Positions 6,502 through 15,361 of a stretch of 32,310 bases of DNA are shown here, one piece after another. Each line of letters opens with the position of its first letter. Within the stretch, counting starts at the first letter, position 1. This DNA comes from Ruminococcus sp. (lineage in GTDB: Bacteria; Bacillota; Clostridia; Oscillospirales; Acutalibacteraceae). A program made the position numbers and the translations under genes. The notes below the pieces were generated by a model. The model was not told the origin of the DNA. It searched no databases and saw only the letters and a list, made by a program, of their open reading frames with translations. The stretch is taken from the NCBI GenBank assembly GCA_017457155.1, contig JAFTHZ010000011.1:1-32310 (forward strand), in the 5' to 3' direction.

Positions 6502-8757
6502 ATGAAAAGATCAAAGAGATTACTCTCTGCACTGCTTGCTCTGCTCATGGTAGTTTCTGTAATGCTTGTGGGCATGACAACTGCCACAGCCGCAACCGCA
6601 AGCATCAGCTACTCCTTCACCAAAACCACCGCAGGCTATGCTCAGGGTACAATCACCATCACCCCCACAGCAGGTAACTACGGAAAGTACTTCCTCTACT
6701 GGGCAAACGACACAAAAGCCCTGGAGGGCTACGGCGAGATTGGCTCTGTATCAATCTCCTCCGGCTCAGGTAAAGTAACAATGCCTGCTCAGACAGCAAT
6801 CCCTGCAGATGCCACCAAGGTCATCGCATTCAAGGCATCCAGCGAGCCTGCTGTATCAAGCCGCACAGTAGCCAACGCCTCTGCGGTTTATGCTATCCCC
6901 GCATCCCGTCAGCTCTCATTTGATTCTGCAGATGCACTCTACACCTTCGGCGCCATCAGCGATCCCCAGCTTGCAAATGACTCCTACGGCTCCGGCACCT
7001 ATCCCAACGACGAGACTCATCTGGCAGCTGCCTTTGAATCTCTTTCTAAACGTGAGGTTGACTTTATCGTTTCTTCAGGAGACACAGTAAACGACCAGGA
7101 TGGTAACAGAACCTACGCCGCAGAGTACAAGAGATACCAGAAGATTCTGGCTGACTCCTCCTACGCAAACCCCATCTATGAGGCAATCGGCAACCATGAC
7201 GTAGGCACCGTATGGAACAAGAACGGCGGCTACTACAATGCGAATGAGGCCTATATCAAGGGCACAGGTCTTGATTCCACCGCAGAAACCCTCAAAGCAG
7301 GCAAGCCCTACTTTGAGATTACAGAGCCCACCACAGGCGACCACTTCATCTTCATGGCACTTGAAGGCGGATTCTACACCGACAGAGGCACACAGTTCTC
7401 AAAGGCACAGCTGGACTGGCTTGAGGGACTGCTGAAGAAATACTACAACGACGGCAAAAACATCTTCATCATTGAGCACGCCAACGTTCAGGGTTGGGGC
7501 TCTGGCGACAAGCTGACCACCCCCTACTACTATGACCTGGGACTGAATCCTGCCAATGCAGATGTCAAGCGCTTTGTAACTCTTATGGAGACCTACAAGG
7601 AGTGTGTCATCATCACAGGTCACACACACCTGGAGCTCTCTGCACAGTACAACTACTCTGACAACAACGGCACCTCTGCTGTTATGATGCACAACTCCGC
7701 TATCGGCGGTGTACGTTGGATGGATAACGGATCCGTCAACAGAGACGATATCCTCGGACTTTCTGAGGGATATATCGTTGAGGTATATGAGGACTGCATC
7801 CTCTTCAACGGAGCAAACCTCTATTACAACGAGATCATGCCCACCTGCAGCTATATCATCCCCTTCTCTACCTTTGCTGATGAGAAAGTGACAGAGCCCA
7901 AGGAGACAACTACCGATGCTCCTATTCCCACAGTGACAGAGCCCAAGACAACTACCGCTCCCAAGGTAACAGACCCTGAGCCTACAACCATCCCCACCCC
8001 CACAGAGACTCAGCCTATCGACTACCTCTATGGCGATGCAGACCTGAACAAGAAGATCAACGTCAAGGACGCAACCCTGATTCAGAAGTACGCCGCAGAG
8101 CTTGAGCCCCTTGAGGGTATTGCATTCACTCAGGCAAACGTCAGCGGTGACAAGGCTGTCAACGTACGTGACGCAACATACATCCAGAAGTTCGTCGCAG
8201 GACTCATCGTTGCATTCCCCATCGAGCGCATTGATGACCTGGCAGATGTAGGTGCTGACGACAAGACCCTTGCAAAGTCCGCACTTGACAAGTACTATGA
8301 GTACAGCTCCTATGACCAGTACATGGCCCTGAAGAAGGCATACAAGTACAACATCATCCCCACAGGCGAGACCATCGCAACCCTGATTGCGGACCTGGAG
8401 GCAATTGTCAGCGCAGCAGGCGGTTCCACAGGTGGTTCATCCTCAGGCGGCGGTGACATCACAGTATACTTCACAAACAACGAGAACTGGTCCACCGTCA
8501 ATGCTTATGTCTGGGGTTCAGGCGGAACAATGTCATCATGGCCCGGCTCCCCCATGACCTACGTCAAGACCAACGACATGAACCAGAAGATATATTCTGT
8601 ATCATTCAGCTTCAGCGACTACCAGAACATTATCTTCAACAACGGCTCCACACAGACTGTGGATATCGCACTCTCAGGTAGTGACAACGTAGGCTATTAC
8701 ATCTCCGGAGAATCAGGCGGAAAGCTCACTTGTGAAACCTATACCTTCACAAACTAA
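6502..8757 (+). CDS. Secreted calcineurin-like metallophosphoesterase with dockerin and starch-binding module
   Basis: A 751-residue exported protein. A signal peptide (1-31, cleavage near ATA-A) is followed by a beta-rich N-terminal domain (about 32-135). A calcineurin-like phosphoesterase domain (about 145-455) shows the metal-ligand blocks: SDPQ (D154), GDTVND (D194), GNHD (N231, H232), EHAN (H326) and GHTH (373-376). The first block has Gln where the common DxH form has His, a variant seen in secreted members. A Thr/Pro-rich linker (460-506) leads to a dockerin (510-570) with two calcium-loop repeats, KDATLIQKY and RDATYIQKF. A helical spacer (575-640) and Ser/Gly linker precede a CBM26-type starch-binding module (654-751) with WSTVNAYVW and SWPGSPM. 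It should hydrolyse a phosphoester while docked on a cohesin scaffold and bound to starch; the substrate is unknown, with starch phosphate, phytate, nucleotides or teichoic acid possible. It has its own promoter and terminator. Confidence 0.88.
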   Translation: MKRSKRLLSALLALLMVVSVMLVGMTTATAATASISYSFTKTTAGYAQGTITITPTAGNYGKYFLYWANDTKALEGYGEIGSVSISSGSGKVTMPAQTAIPADATKVIAFKASSEPAVSSRTVANASAVYAIPASRQLSFDSADALYTFGAISDPQLANDSYGSGTYPNDETHLAAAFESLSKREVDFIVSSGDTVNDQDGNRTYAAEYKRYQKILADSSYANPIYEAIGNHDVGTVWNKNGGYYNANEAYIKGTGLDSTAETLKAGKPYFEITEPTTGDHFIFMALEGGFYTDRGTQFSKAQLDWLEGLLKKYYNDGKNIFIIEHANVQGWGSGDKLTTPYYYDLGLNPANADVKRFVTLMETYKECVIITGHTHLELSAQYNYSDNNGTSAVMMHNSAIGGVRWMDNGSVNRDDILGLSEGYIVEVYEDCILFNGANLYYNEIMPTCSYIIPFSTFADEKVTEPKETTTDAPIPTVTEPKTTTAPKVTDPEPTTIPTPTETQPIDYLYGDADLNKKINVKDATLIQKYAAELEPLEGIAFTQANVSGDKAVNVRDATYIQKFVAGLIVAFPIERIDDLADVGADDKTLAKSALDKYYEYSSYDQYMALKKAYKYNIIPTGETIATLIADLEAIVSAAGGSTGGSSSGGGDITVYFTNNENWSTVNAYVWGSGGTMSSWPGSPMTYVKTNDMNQKIYSVSFSFSDYQNIIFNNGSTQTVDIALSGSDNVGYYISGESGGKLTCETYTFTN

Positions 8758-8781
8758 CAACATAAACCTGATATATTAATC

Positions 8782-8818
8782 ACTCCCTGCCGATACAAGA
8801 ATCGGCAGGGAGTTTTTT
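8782..8818 (+). terminator. Rho-independent terminator after the metallophosphoesterase gene
   Basis: A perfect 13-bp stem (8782-8794 with 8801-8813), 6-base loop and a T run to 8818, starting 24 bp after the stop. Very strong intrinsic terminator. Confidence 0.92.
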
Positions 8819-8847
8819 CTATCTTCAAAAAAATTGTATACATAAAG

Positions 8848-8880
8848 AAAAAGGACACACAGAGAGTTTTCTGTGTGTCC
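8848..8880 (-). terminator. Rho-independent terminator of the small dockerin gene
   Basis: A 10-bp stem (8853-8862 with 8871-8880) followed, on the minus strand, by a T run (A8848-8852 on plus). It lies 27 bp past the minus-strand stop at 8907, giving back-to-back terminators between two convergent genes. Confidence 0.8.
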
Positions 8881-8906
8881 CTTTCTCTTCATATGTTTTG
8901 AAAATT

Positions 8907-9569
8907 TTAAAAAGCGAGTCCTACGATATGCTTCTGGATGGCGGTGGCGTCTTTGATGTTACGCTCCCCGTCGCGATTAAAATCAGAAATACACCGAGGA
9001 TCTCCTTCCTTATAGGTCACATATGGGATGCCGTCGTCTTTTATGGTATCGATGTCTGAAAGGGCCTTCTGAATCAATGTTGCATCCTTTATATTCAGAA
9101 CATCATCGTAGTTCACATCACCTATGCGCTCTCCTGTAAAATTCATGATTTCCTCTATTCGAGGAAGCTGTGCATCCCAAGCCTCCCTCAGAGTAAAGAC
9201 CGTGTTGTCTTTGGTAGAAAAAACAAAGAGAGCTATTTCGTATGGGCTGTTAATGCTATTAGAAATTACAACATAATCTCCGATTGCTTCAGCAGCATAA
9301 GCAAATGAGGAATCCCCCATAGTAAAATAACTCAGTATATAGTCGGGAGTTGCTTCGTCAGAGGTTTCGCTGCCGTCTGCGTTGTATTCAAGAATGTTAA
9401 TATATCGGCAATAGTCAAAATCCTCTTCCGATAATCCATATGCTAGGATAAACTCCATTTTATATTTCTGGCTTAGACCGTTTTGCGCGTAATTAAAGGC
9501 ACCTACAGTAACGGAACATAGCCCCATAACCATCAGGAGCACAAGTATTAGCGATATAATCCTTTTCAT
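8907..9569 (-). CDS. Secreted dockerin protein with unknown N-terminal domain
   Basis: A 220-residue exported protein. The signal peptide covers about 1-24 (MKRIISLILVLLMVMGLCSV, cleavage near VGA-F). Residues 25-149 form a domain I do not recognise, rich in Tyr, Asp and Glu, with no obvious catalytic motif. The dockerin takes up 150-220 and ends the protein, with two calcium-loop/helix repeats GDVNYDDVLNIKDATLIQK and SDFNRDGERNIKDATAIQKH. The two repeats are about 24 residues further apart than the closing loop of many dockerins needs, with an insert containing GIPYVTYKEGD. It would be brought to the cohesin scaffold on the cell surface. GAGGTG just before the ATG supports the start. It has its own promoter and terminator, so it is monocistronic. 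It could be a small accessory (substrate-binding, inhibitory or regulatory) subunit; function unknown. Confidence 0.85.
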   Translation of the reverse strand: MKRIISLILVLLMVMGLCSVTVGAFNYAQNGLSQKYKMEFILAYGLSEEDFDYCRYINILEYNADGSETSDEATPDYILSYFTMGDSSFAYAAEAIGDYVVISNSINSPYEIALFVFSTKDNTVFTLREAWDAQLPRIEEIMNFTGERIGDVNYDDVLNIKDATLIQKALSDIDTIKDDGIPYVTYKEGDPRCISDFNRDGERNIKDATAIQKHIVGLAF

Positions 9570-9652
9570 AGTATCACCTCGTAATTTATTCTATGTTACC
9601 GAGAAGTTTTTGGATATAAGTTGAATCTCTTACATTAACTGTCCTCAATGAA

Positions 9653-9682
9653 ATTATATCACGACAGAAAAGTGGGAGTCAA
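9653..9682 (-). promoter_or_regulatory. Predicted promoter of the small dockerin gene
   Basis: On the minus strand: TTGACT (9677-9682), 18-bp spacer, TATAAT (9653-9658). It leaves a leader of about 75 bases before the ATG at 9569. Confidence 0.65.
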
Positions 9683-9966
9683 TAAACTTTGAGCAAGCAG
9701 GTGAATTTTTGCCCTGTTGCACAAGGAGAGAAAGGTCTCTTTGTTTATTATGAACTAAAGGCTGTGCTTGCAGGCTATGCGTGCCACAAAATGTCTATTA
9801 ATACACAAGAAAATCCTTTGGTCAGCCATCTGTCAACCAAAGTGCAACCACCTGTGACAACCAACGGTCAACCATTGGGAGACCCAGGATAGGATAGGAT
9901 AGGTTAGGTAAGATAAGGTTAGGTTAAGTAAGGTTAGGTAAGGAAAATTAGGATAGAGATAGAAAG
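9683..9966. repeat. Non-coding stretch with CAACCA repeats and a pentanucleotide tandem repeat
   Basis: I see no convincing gene here. CAACCA occurs four times at 9834-9839, 9845-9850, 9858-9863 and 9869-9874, with 11-13 bp spacing. From 9886 to about 9945 there are twelve consecutive 5-bp units of AGGAT/AGGTT/AGGTA type, the first three identical, decaying into purine-rich sequence to 9966. On the minus strand this lies just beyond the guaB terminator. Confidence 0.7.
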
Positions 9967-10011
9967 AAAAAACGCTATGCAAGCGGTTGGCTCACATAGC
10001 GTCATTTTTTT
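9967..10011 (-). terminator. Terminator of guaB (potentially bidirectional)
   Basis: An 8-bp stem (9972-9979 with 9995-10002) with a 15-base loop. A T run follows on the minus strand (A9967-9972) and another on the plus strand (10005-10011). It lies about 30 bp after the guaB stop. Confidence 0.75.
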
Positions 10012-10030
10012 GATCAAAAACAAATATTAG

Positions 10031-11530
10031 TTAGTTGCTCTGTCCTGTCTTGAGGGTAACATCGTGATATCCGCCCTCGATGATGGATGTGGAAGAAACA
10101 ACAGTCAGCTTTGCGTTCTTCTGCAGGTCGGGGATGTTGGTGACACCGCAGTTGCACATTGTGGACTTAACCTTGTAGAGGCTCTTTGCAACGTTGTCCT
10201 TCAGAGGACCTGCATAGGTAACATAGGAGTCAACACCCTCCTCGAAGGAAAGCTTGGACTTGCCACCCAGGTCGTATCTCTGCCAGTTACGTGCACGGTT
10301 GGAACCCTCGCCCCAGTACTCCTTCACATAGGTGCCGTTGATGTTCAGCTTGTTTGTGGGAGACTCGTCAAAACGTGCAAAGTATCTGCCCAGCATCATG
10401 AAGTCAGCACCCATAGCAAGTGCCAGGGTCATGTGATAGTCATGAACGATACCGCCGTCAGAGCAGATGGGAACATAGATGCCTGTCTTCTCAAAGTACT
10501 CGTCTCTTGCAGCTGCAACCTCGATGAGAGCTGTTGCCTGGCCTCTGCCGATACCCTTGGTCTCACGGGTGATACAGATGGAACCGCCGCCGATACCAAC
10601 CTTGATAAAGTCTGCGCCTGCCTCTGCAAGGAACATAAAGCCATCGCGGTCAACTACGTTACCTGCGCCAACCTTGACGCTGTCGCCGTACTTGTCGCGG
10701 ATGAACTTCAGGGTCTTTGCCTGCCAGCAGGTGTAGCCCTCAGATGAGTCGATACAGAGCACATCGGCACCTGCCTCAACCAGTGCAGGGACTCTCTTCT
10801 CATAGTCGAGAGTGTTGATACCTGCGCCAACAACATATCTCTTCTGTGCGTCGAGAACCTCGTTGGGATTCTCCTTGTGCTGGGAGTAATCCTTGCGGAA
10901 TACAAGGTACAGCAACTCGCCCTTTGCGTTTACAATGGGCAGGGAGTTGAGCTTGTTGTCCCAGATAATATCGTTTGCCTCCTTGAGGGTTGTTGTCTCA
11001 GGAGCTGTGACAAGCTTCTCAAGAGGAGTCATAAACTCAGAAACAGGAATGTCAAAGGACATACGGCTGACACGATAGTCTCTGCCTGTAACAATACCCA
11101 GCAGCTTGCCGTTTGCAGTACCGTCCTCTGTGACAGCCATTGTGTTGTGGCCTGTTGCTTCATAAAGGTCCAGCACGTCGGCAAGTGTATCTGTGGGTCT
11201 GAGGTTAGAGTCGCTGACAACAAAGCCTGCCTTGTATGCCTTAACTCTTGCTACCATAGCGGCCTCATCCTCAATTGTCTGTGAGCCGTAGATAAAGGAC
11301 ACACCACCCTCTTTTGCCAGGGCGATAGCCATTGTATCGTTGGATACAGACTGCATGATTGCAGATACCATGGGAATGTTCAGCTTGATTGCAGACTCCT
11401 CGCCCTTCTTGAACTTAACGAGGGGTGTGCTCAGATTTACGTTTGCGGGAATGCACTCCTCAGATGTGTATCCGGGAATCAGAAGATACTCAGAGAATGT
11501 GCGTGAAGGCTCGTTGAAATAGTATGCCAT
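10031..11530 (-). CDS. guaB: IMP dehydrogenase
   Basis: A 499-residue IMP dehydrogenase, which oxidises IMP to XMP with NAD+, the committed step to GMP in the cytoplasm. The TIM-barrel catalytic domain is split by a pair of CBS domains at about 110-225, seen as TVTGRDY-like and [10 protein letters not shown] motifs. The active-site loop [17 protein letters not shown] is at 314-330 with the catalytic Cys at 319. DGGI (358-361) binds the phosphate, and the flap carries [10 protein letters not shown]. Length is typical. GGAGG 7 bases upstream fixes the start. It follows purL on the same strand but after a 131-bp gap with its own predicted promoter and a possible terminator. It is therefore probably expressed both alone and by read-through from the purine operon. 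Confidence 0.96.
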   Translation of the reverse strand: MAYYFNEPSRTFSEYLLIPGYTSEECIPANVNLSTPLVKFKKGEESAIKLNIPMVSAIMQSVSNDTMAIALAKEGGVSFIYGSQTIEDEAAMVARVKAYKAGFVVSDSNLRPTDTLADVLDLYEATGHNTMAVTEDGTANGKLLGIVTGRDYRVSRMSFDIPVSEFMTPLEKLVTAPETTTLKEANDIIWDNKLNSLPIVNAKGELLYLVFRKDYSQHKENPNEVLDAQKRYVVGAGINTLDYEKRVPALVEAGADVLCIDSSEGYTCWQAKTLKFIRDKYGDSVKVGAGNVVDRDGFMFLAEAGADFIKVGIGGGSICITRETKGIGRGQATALIEVAAARDEYFEKTGIYVPICSDGGIVHDYHMTLALAMGADFMMLGRYFARFDESPTNKLNINGTYVKEYWGEGSNRARNWQRYDLGGKSKLSFEEGVDSYVTYAGPLKDNVAKSLYKVKSTMCNCGVTNIPDLQKNAKLTVVSSTSIIEGGYHDVTLKTGQSN

Positions 11531-11577
11531 AATGTCCTCCTCTTTTCCATAATTATTAACTAATAAATATTTTAACT

Positions 11578-11606
11578 ATGCTACTACAAAAGACCTGAAA
11601 AGTCAA
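11578..11606 (-). promoter_or_regulatory. Possible guaB promoter
   Basis: On the minus strand: TTGACT (11601-11606), 17-bp spacer, TAGCAT (11578-11583), with about 45 bases of AT-rich leader before guaB. The -10 matches the consensus at only four of six positions. No purine riboswitch fold is visible in the leader. Confidence 0.4.
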
Positions 11607-11637
11607 GATTATTTTCTATGAATTTCTCAAGTCTTTT
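11588..11637 (-). terminator. Possible weak terminator after purL
   Basis: An 11-base inverted repeat (11627-11637 with 11588-11598), pairing fully on the minus strand with one G-U, ending in TTTT, but with a loop of 28 bases. It overlaps the predicted guaB promoter, so readthrough from purL into guaB is plausible. Confidence 0.35.
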
Positions 11638-11661
11638 GCAGTTAATTTGTGTAAGTTTCTA

Positions 11662-14600
11662 TTACTTGAAGTACTCAACAGCTGCGCGGAAAATGCCCAT
11701 GTCAGAGTTACCGGGTACATTCTTGTACAGACCGTTTCCGACTCTCTCGCAGTGGCCCATCTTGCCGAATACTCGGCCGTCGGGAGAGGTGATACCCTCG
11801 ATAGCGTATGCGGAGTTGTTGGGATTGTACTGGATGTCGGCGGTAGCGTTGCCGTCAAGGTCAACATACTGAGTAGCAACCTGACCATTCTTTATAAGCT
11901 TCTCAATGAGCTCATCGCTTGCAAGGAAGCGACCCTCACCATGAGAGATAGCTGTCAGGTAGGTCTCGCCTACGGGAGAATTCTTCAGCCAGGGAGACAG
12001 GTTGGATGCTACGCGGACATTGACAAGCTTTGACTGGTGGCGTCCGATGGTGTTATAGGTCAGGGTGGGACAATTCTCATCGGTATCGATAATCTCGCCG
12101 TAGGGTACCAGACCCAGCTTGATAAGTGCCTGGAAGCCGTTGCAGATACCGCACATAAGTCCGTCGCGGTTCTTCAGCAGCTCGTGAACCTGCTCTGTGA
12201 CAGCCTTGTTACGGAAGAATGCTGTGATGAACTTACCTGAACCATCAGGCTCGTCGCCGCCGGAGAATCCGCCGGGAATGAATACCATCTGAGCACTTCT
12301 CAGCTGGTTTGCAAAATAATCAACAGACTCTGTAACATCAGAGGGAGTCAGGTTCTTGATAACAATGATCTCTGCCTCGGCACCTGCGTCACGCATAACC
12401 TTTGCAGAATCATACTCACAGTTTGTGCCGGGGAATACGGGGATGAGCACCTTGGGACGTGCAACCTTGATTGCGGGTGCTGCTGCAATACACTTAGCAT
12501 CAGAGCTGATGGTGGGAATCTGACGGTTGCCCTGATCGATGTTGCAGGAGAATACATCCTCCAGCTTATCCTCGTAGAGCTTTGACAGATTGTCAAGAGC
12601 TACCTTCTCGTCGCCCAGAACGATAACAGCCTCCTCGGTGGTTGTACCGAGCTTTGTGCCGATGTTCTCATCCTGTGCAAGCTCAAGGATAAATGAGCCG
12701 TAGGAGCAATCGAAGATTTCCTCTGCGGATACGCCCTGTGCATACTCAAAGCCGATGCCGTTACCGATTGCCATCTTGTAGACAGCCTCTGCCACACCGC
12801 CAAATCCGGGGGTATATGCGGAGAGGACCTTGCCCTCGCGGATGAGCTTCTCGACATTATCAAACAGAGCCTTCTGGGACTCCTTGGTGGGAAGTCCGTG
12901 CTTGTTATATTCAGGGGTCAGGAACACTACTGTGCTGCCTGCCTTCTTAAACTCGGGGGATGTAACGGTATTTACGTTACCTGTTGTAACAGCAAAAGAA
13001 ACCAGTGTGGGAGGAACGTCGATATCCTCGAAGCTTCCGCTCATGGAGTCCTTGCCGCCGATGGATGCGATCTCAAAATCCAGCTGTGCGTCAAATGCGC
13101 CCAGAAGTGCTGACAGGGGCTTGCCCCAACGCTGTGCGTCGGTTCTGGGGCTCTCGAAGTACTCCTGGAAGGTAAGGTATGCGCCATCCATGGAGCCACC
13201 TGTTGCAACCAGCTTTGCAAGGGACTCAACTACTGCGAGATAAGCACCGTGGTAGGGGCTCTTCTCTGCAAGGTAGGGATTGAATCCCCAGGACATGAAG
13301 GAGACTGTATCGGTGTGCTTCTTCTCTACAGAAACCTTGTTTACCATGGCCTGAATGGGAGTACGCTGGTATTTTCCGCCGAAGGGCATCAGGACTGTGC
13401 CTGCGCCGATGGTGGAGTCAAATCTCTCTGAGAGACCTCTCTTGGAGCAGACGTTCAGGTCAGAGACCAGAGCCTGCATATTATCTGAGAAGCTGCCGCT
13501 CACCTGCTTTTTGTAAAGCTGGGGTGCTGCGGGAGCGATGTCAATGTGTTTCTCTGCGCCGTTGGAGTTGAGGAACTCTCTGGAAAGATCAACGATGTTC
13601 TTGCCGTTGTAGGTCATAACCAGTCTGGGTTCTTCGGTCACCTGTGCAACCAGAGTTGCCTCCAGGTTCTCCTGAGCAGCCAGCTCCTTGAAGCGGTCCA
13701 CATCCTGAGGCTCTACAACAACAGCCATTCTCTCCTGTGACTCGGAGATTGCAAGCTCTGTGCCGTCAAGTCCCTCGTACTTCTTGGGAACAGCATTCAG
13801 GTTGATGCAAAGACCATCAGCAAGCTCGCCGATAGCAACGGATACACCGCCTGCACCAAAGTCGTTACAACGCTTGATAAGGAGGGATGCCTCCTTGTTT
13901 CTGAAGAGTCTCTGGAGCTTTCTTTCCTCGGGAGCGTTACCCTTCTGAACCTCTGCAGAGCAGGTCTCGATGGAAGAAAGGGTGTGGGACTTGGAGGAAC
14001 CTGTTGCACCGCCGCAACCGTCACGACCGGTCTTTCCGCCAAGGAGAATAACCACATCTCCTGCCTGAGGAACCTCACGGCGGACATTCTCTGCGGGAGC
14101 TGCTGCGATAACAGCACCAATCTCCATACGCTTTGCCATATAGCCCTTGTGATAGAGCTCGTCAACAATACCTGTTGCCAGACCGATCTGGTTGCCGTAG
14201 GAGCTGTATCCTGCAGCAGCAGTGGTGACGATCTTTCTCTGGGAGAGCTTGCCCTCGATTGTATCTGCTACGGGGACTGTGGGATCAGCCGCACCGGTAA
14301 CACGCATAGCGGAATAAACATAAGAACGGCCTGAGAGGGGATCACGGATAGCACCGCCGATGCAGGTAGCCGCACCACCAAAAGGCTCGATCTCTGTGGG
14401 ATGGTTGTGAGTCTCGTTCTTGAACAGCAGGAGCCAGTCCTCCTCCTTGCCGTCAACCTCAACCTTGATTTTGACGGTACAGGCGTTGATCTCCTCGGAC
14501 TCATCCAGACCCTCAAGCTTGCCCTCGGCTCTGAGGAACTTTGCTGCCAGAGTAGCAATATCCATCAGGGTCTTAGGTTTCTCGGTCCTGCCGAGAGCCT

Positions 14601-15360
14601 CACGGGTCTGAAGATATCTGTTGTATGCACCTTCAAGAAGTTCGTCACAGAAGGTCACATTGTCAATATTTGTAAGGAATGTGGTGTGACGGCAGTGGTC
14701 AGACCAGTATGTATCGATCATTCTGATCTCAGTGATGGTGGGGTCTCTGTCCTCAGAGCGGAAGTAGTTCTGACAGAATGCAATATCGTCTGCATCCATA
14801 GCAAGTCCATACTTCTCTACAAAATCAGACAGACCCTGAACATCAAGCTGAAGGAAGCCTGTGAGGGTCTCTACGCCCTCGGGGATGTCACACTCAAATG
14901 CAAGGGAGTCATATGTTGCCAGCTGTGCCTCGCGGCTCTCAACCGGGTTGATGACAAACTCCTTGATTCTTGCAAGCTCCTCCTCTGTAACGTCGCCGTA
15001 CAGAAGGAAGACCTTTGCGGAGCGAACGGTGGGACGCTCGCACTGAGAGATAAGCTGGATACACTGTGCAGCAGAGTCTGCTCTCTGGTCAAACTGACCG
15101 GGCAGGTACTCTGTGGCAAAGACAATACAGTCGGATGTATCGGGCAGCTCATCGCTGATGTTATCCAGCTGAGGCTCGGAAAAAACAGTTGTCTTTGCAT
15201 AGTCAAAGAGATCCTTGTCTATATTCTCAACGTCATATCTGTTGATGACACGAAGCTCACTCAGAGACTTTATCATCAGAAGGTTATTAATCTCGTTTTT
15301 GAGTGACTGTGCCTCAGCGGTCAGTCCCTCTTTCTTCTCAACATATAATCTGTATACCAT
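11662..15360 (-). CDS. purL: Phosphoribosylformylglycinamidine synthase, single-chain clostridial type
   Basis: A 1232-residue enzyme making FGAM from FGAR, ATP and glutamine. It is the fused form, not the PurS/PurQ/PurL complex of Bacillus. The two AIR-synthase-like halves occupy roughly 30-960, with DTYWSDHCRHTTF and NETHNHPTEIEPFGGAATC as signatures. The glutaminase domain runs from about 968 to 1232, with nucleophile Cys1073 in GICNGFQ and the His/Glu pair in GHCERV (His1203, Glu1205). Length and sequence style fit the shorter clostridial branch rather than the roughly 1300-residue proteobacterial enzyme. The purD stop is one base before the ATG (TGATATG), so translation is coupled. It is the last gene of the purine operon. 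Confidence 0.96.
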   Translation of the reverse strand: MVYRLYVEKKEGLTAEAQSLKNEINNLLMIKSLSELRVINRYDVENIDKDLFDYAKTTVFSEPQLDNISDELPDTSDCIVFATEYLPGQFDQRADSAAQCIQLISQCERPTVRSAKVFLLYGDVTEEELARIKEFVINPVESREAQLATYDSLAFECDIPEGVETLTGFLQLDVQGLSDFVEKYGLAMDADDIAFCQNYFRSEDRDPTITEIRMIDTYWSDHCRHTTFLTNIDNVTFCDELLEGAYNRYLQTREALGRTEKPKTLMDIATLAAKFLRAEGKLEGLDESEEINACTVKIKVEVDGKEEDWLLLFKNETHNHPTEIEPFGGAATCIGGAIRDPLSGRSYVYSAMRVTGAADPTVPVADTIEGKLSQRKIVTTAAAGYSSYGNQIGLATGIVDELYHKGYMAKRMEIGAVIAAAPAENVRREVPQAGDVVILLGGKTGRDGCGGATGSSKSHTLSSIETCSAEVQKGNAPEERKLQRLFRNKEASLLIKRCNDFGAGGVSVAIGELADGLCINLNAVPKKYEGLDGTELAISESQERMAVVVEPQDVDRFKELAAQENLEATLVAQVTEEPRLVMTYNGKNIVDLSREFLNSNGAEKHIDIAPAAPQLYKKQVSGSFSDNMQALVSDLNVCSKRGLSERFDSTIGAGTVLMPFGGKYQRTPIQAMVNKVSVEKKHTDTVSFMSWGFNPYLAEKSPYHGAYLAVVESLAKLVATGGSMDGAYLTFQEYFESPRTDAQRWGKPLSALLGAFDAQLDFEIASIGGKDSMSGSFEDIDVPPTLVSFAVTTGNVNTVTSPEFKKAGSTVVFLTPEYNKHGLPTKESQKALFDNVEKLIREGKVLSAYTPGFGGVAEAVYKMAIGNGIGFEYAQGVSAEEIFDCSYGSFILELAQDENIGTKLGTTTEEAVIVLGDEKVALDNLSKLYEDKLEDVFSCNIDQGNRQIPTISSDAKCIAAAPAIKVARPKVLIPVFPGTNCEYDSAKVMRDAGAEAEIIVIKNLTPSDVTESVDYFANQLRSAQMVFIPGGFSGGDEPDGSGKFITAFFRNKAVTEQVHELLKNRDGLMCGICNGFQALIKLGLVPYGEIIDTDENCPTLTYNTIGRHQSKLVNVRVASNLSPWLKNSPVGETYLTAISHGEGRFLASDELIEKLIKNGQVATQYVDLDGNATADIQYNPNNSAYAIEGITSPDGRVFGKMGHCERVGNGLYKNVPGNSDMGIFRAAVEYFK

Positions 15361-15361
15361 A

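Noticed and set aside
8445-8757. C-terminal module of the phosphoesterase as a fibronectin or Ig domain
   Set aside because: The NWSTVNAYVW...SWPGSPM pattern matches the two better CBM26-type modules of the amylase in the same window.
9689-9892. Short plus-strand frame (67 codons) before the pentanucleotide repeat
   Set aside because: Non-ATG start, no ribosome binding site, ends inside the repeat, and the product has no recognisable features.
14401-15306. Long plus-strand open frame (301 codons) opposite purL
   Set aside because: It mirrors the codon pattern of purL on the other strand, has no ribosome binding site and gives a Cys/Leu/Val-rich product unlike any protein. The same applies to other long antisense frames over guaB, purL, purD and purH.
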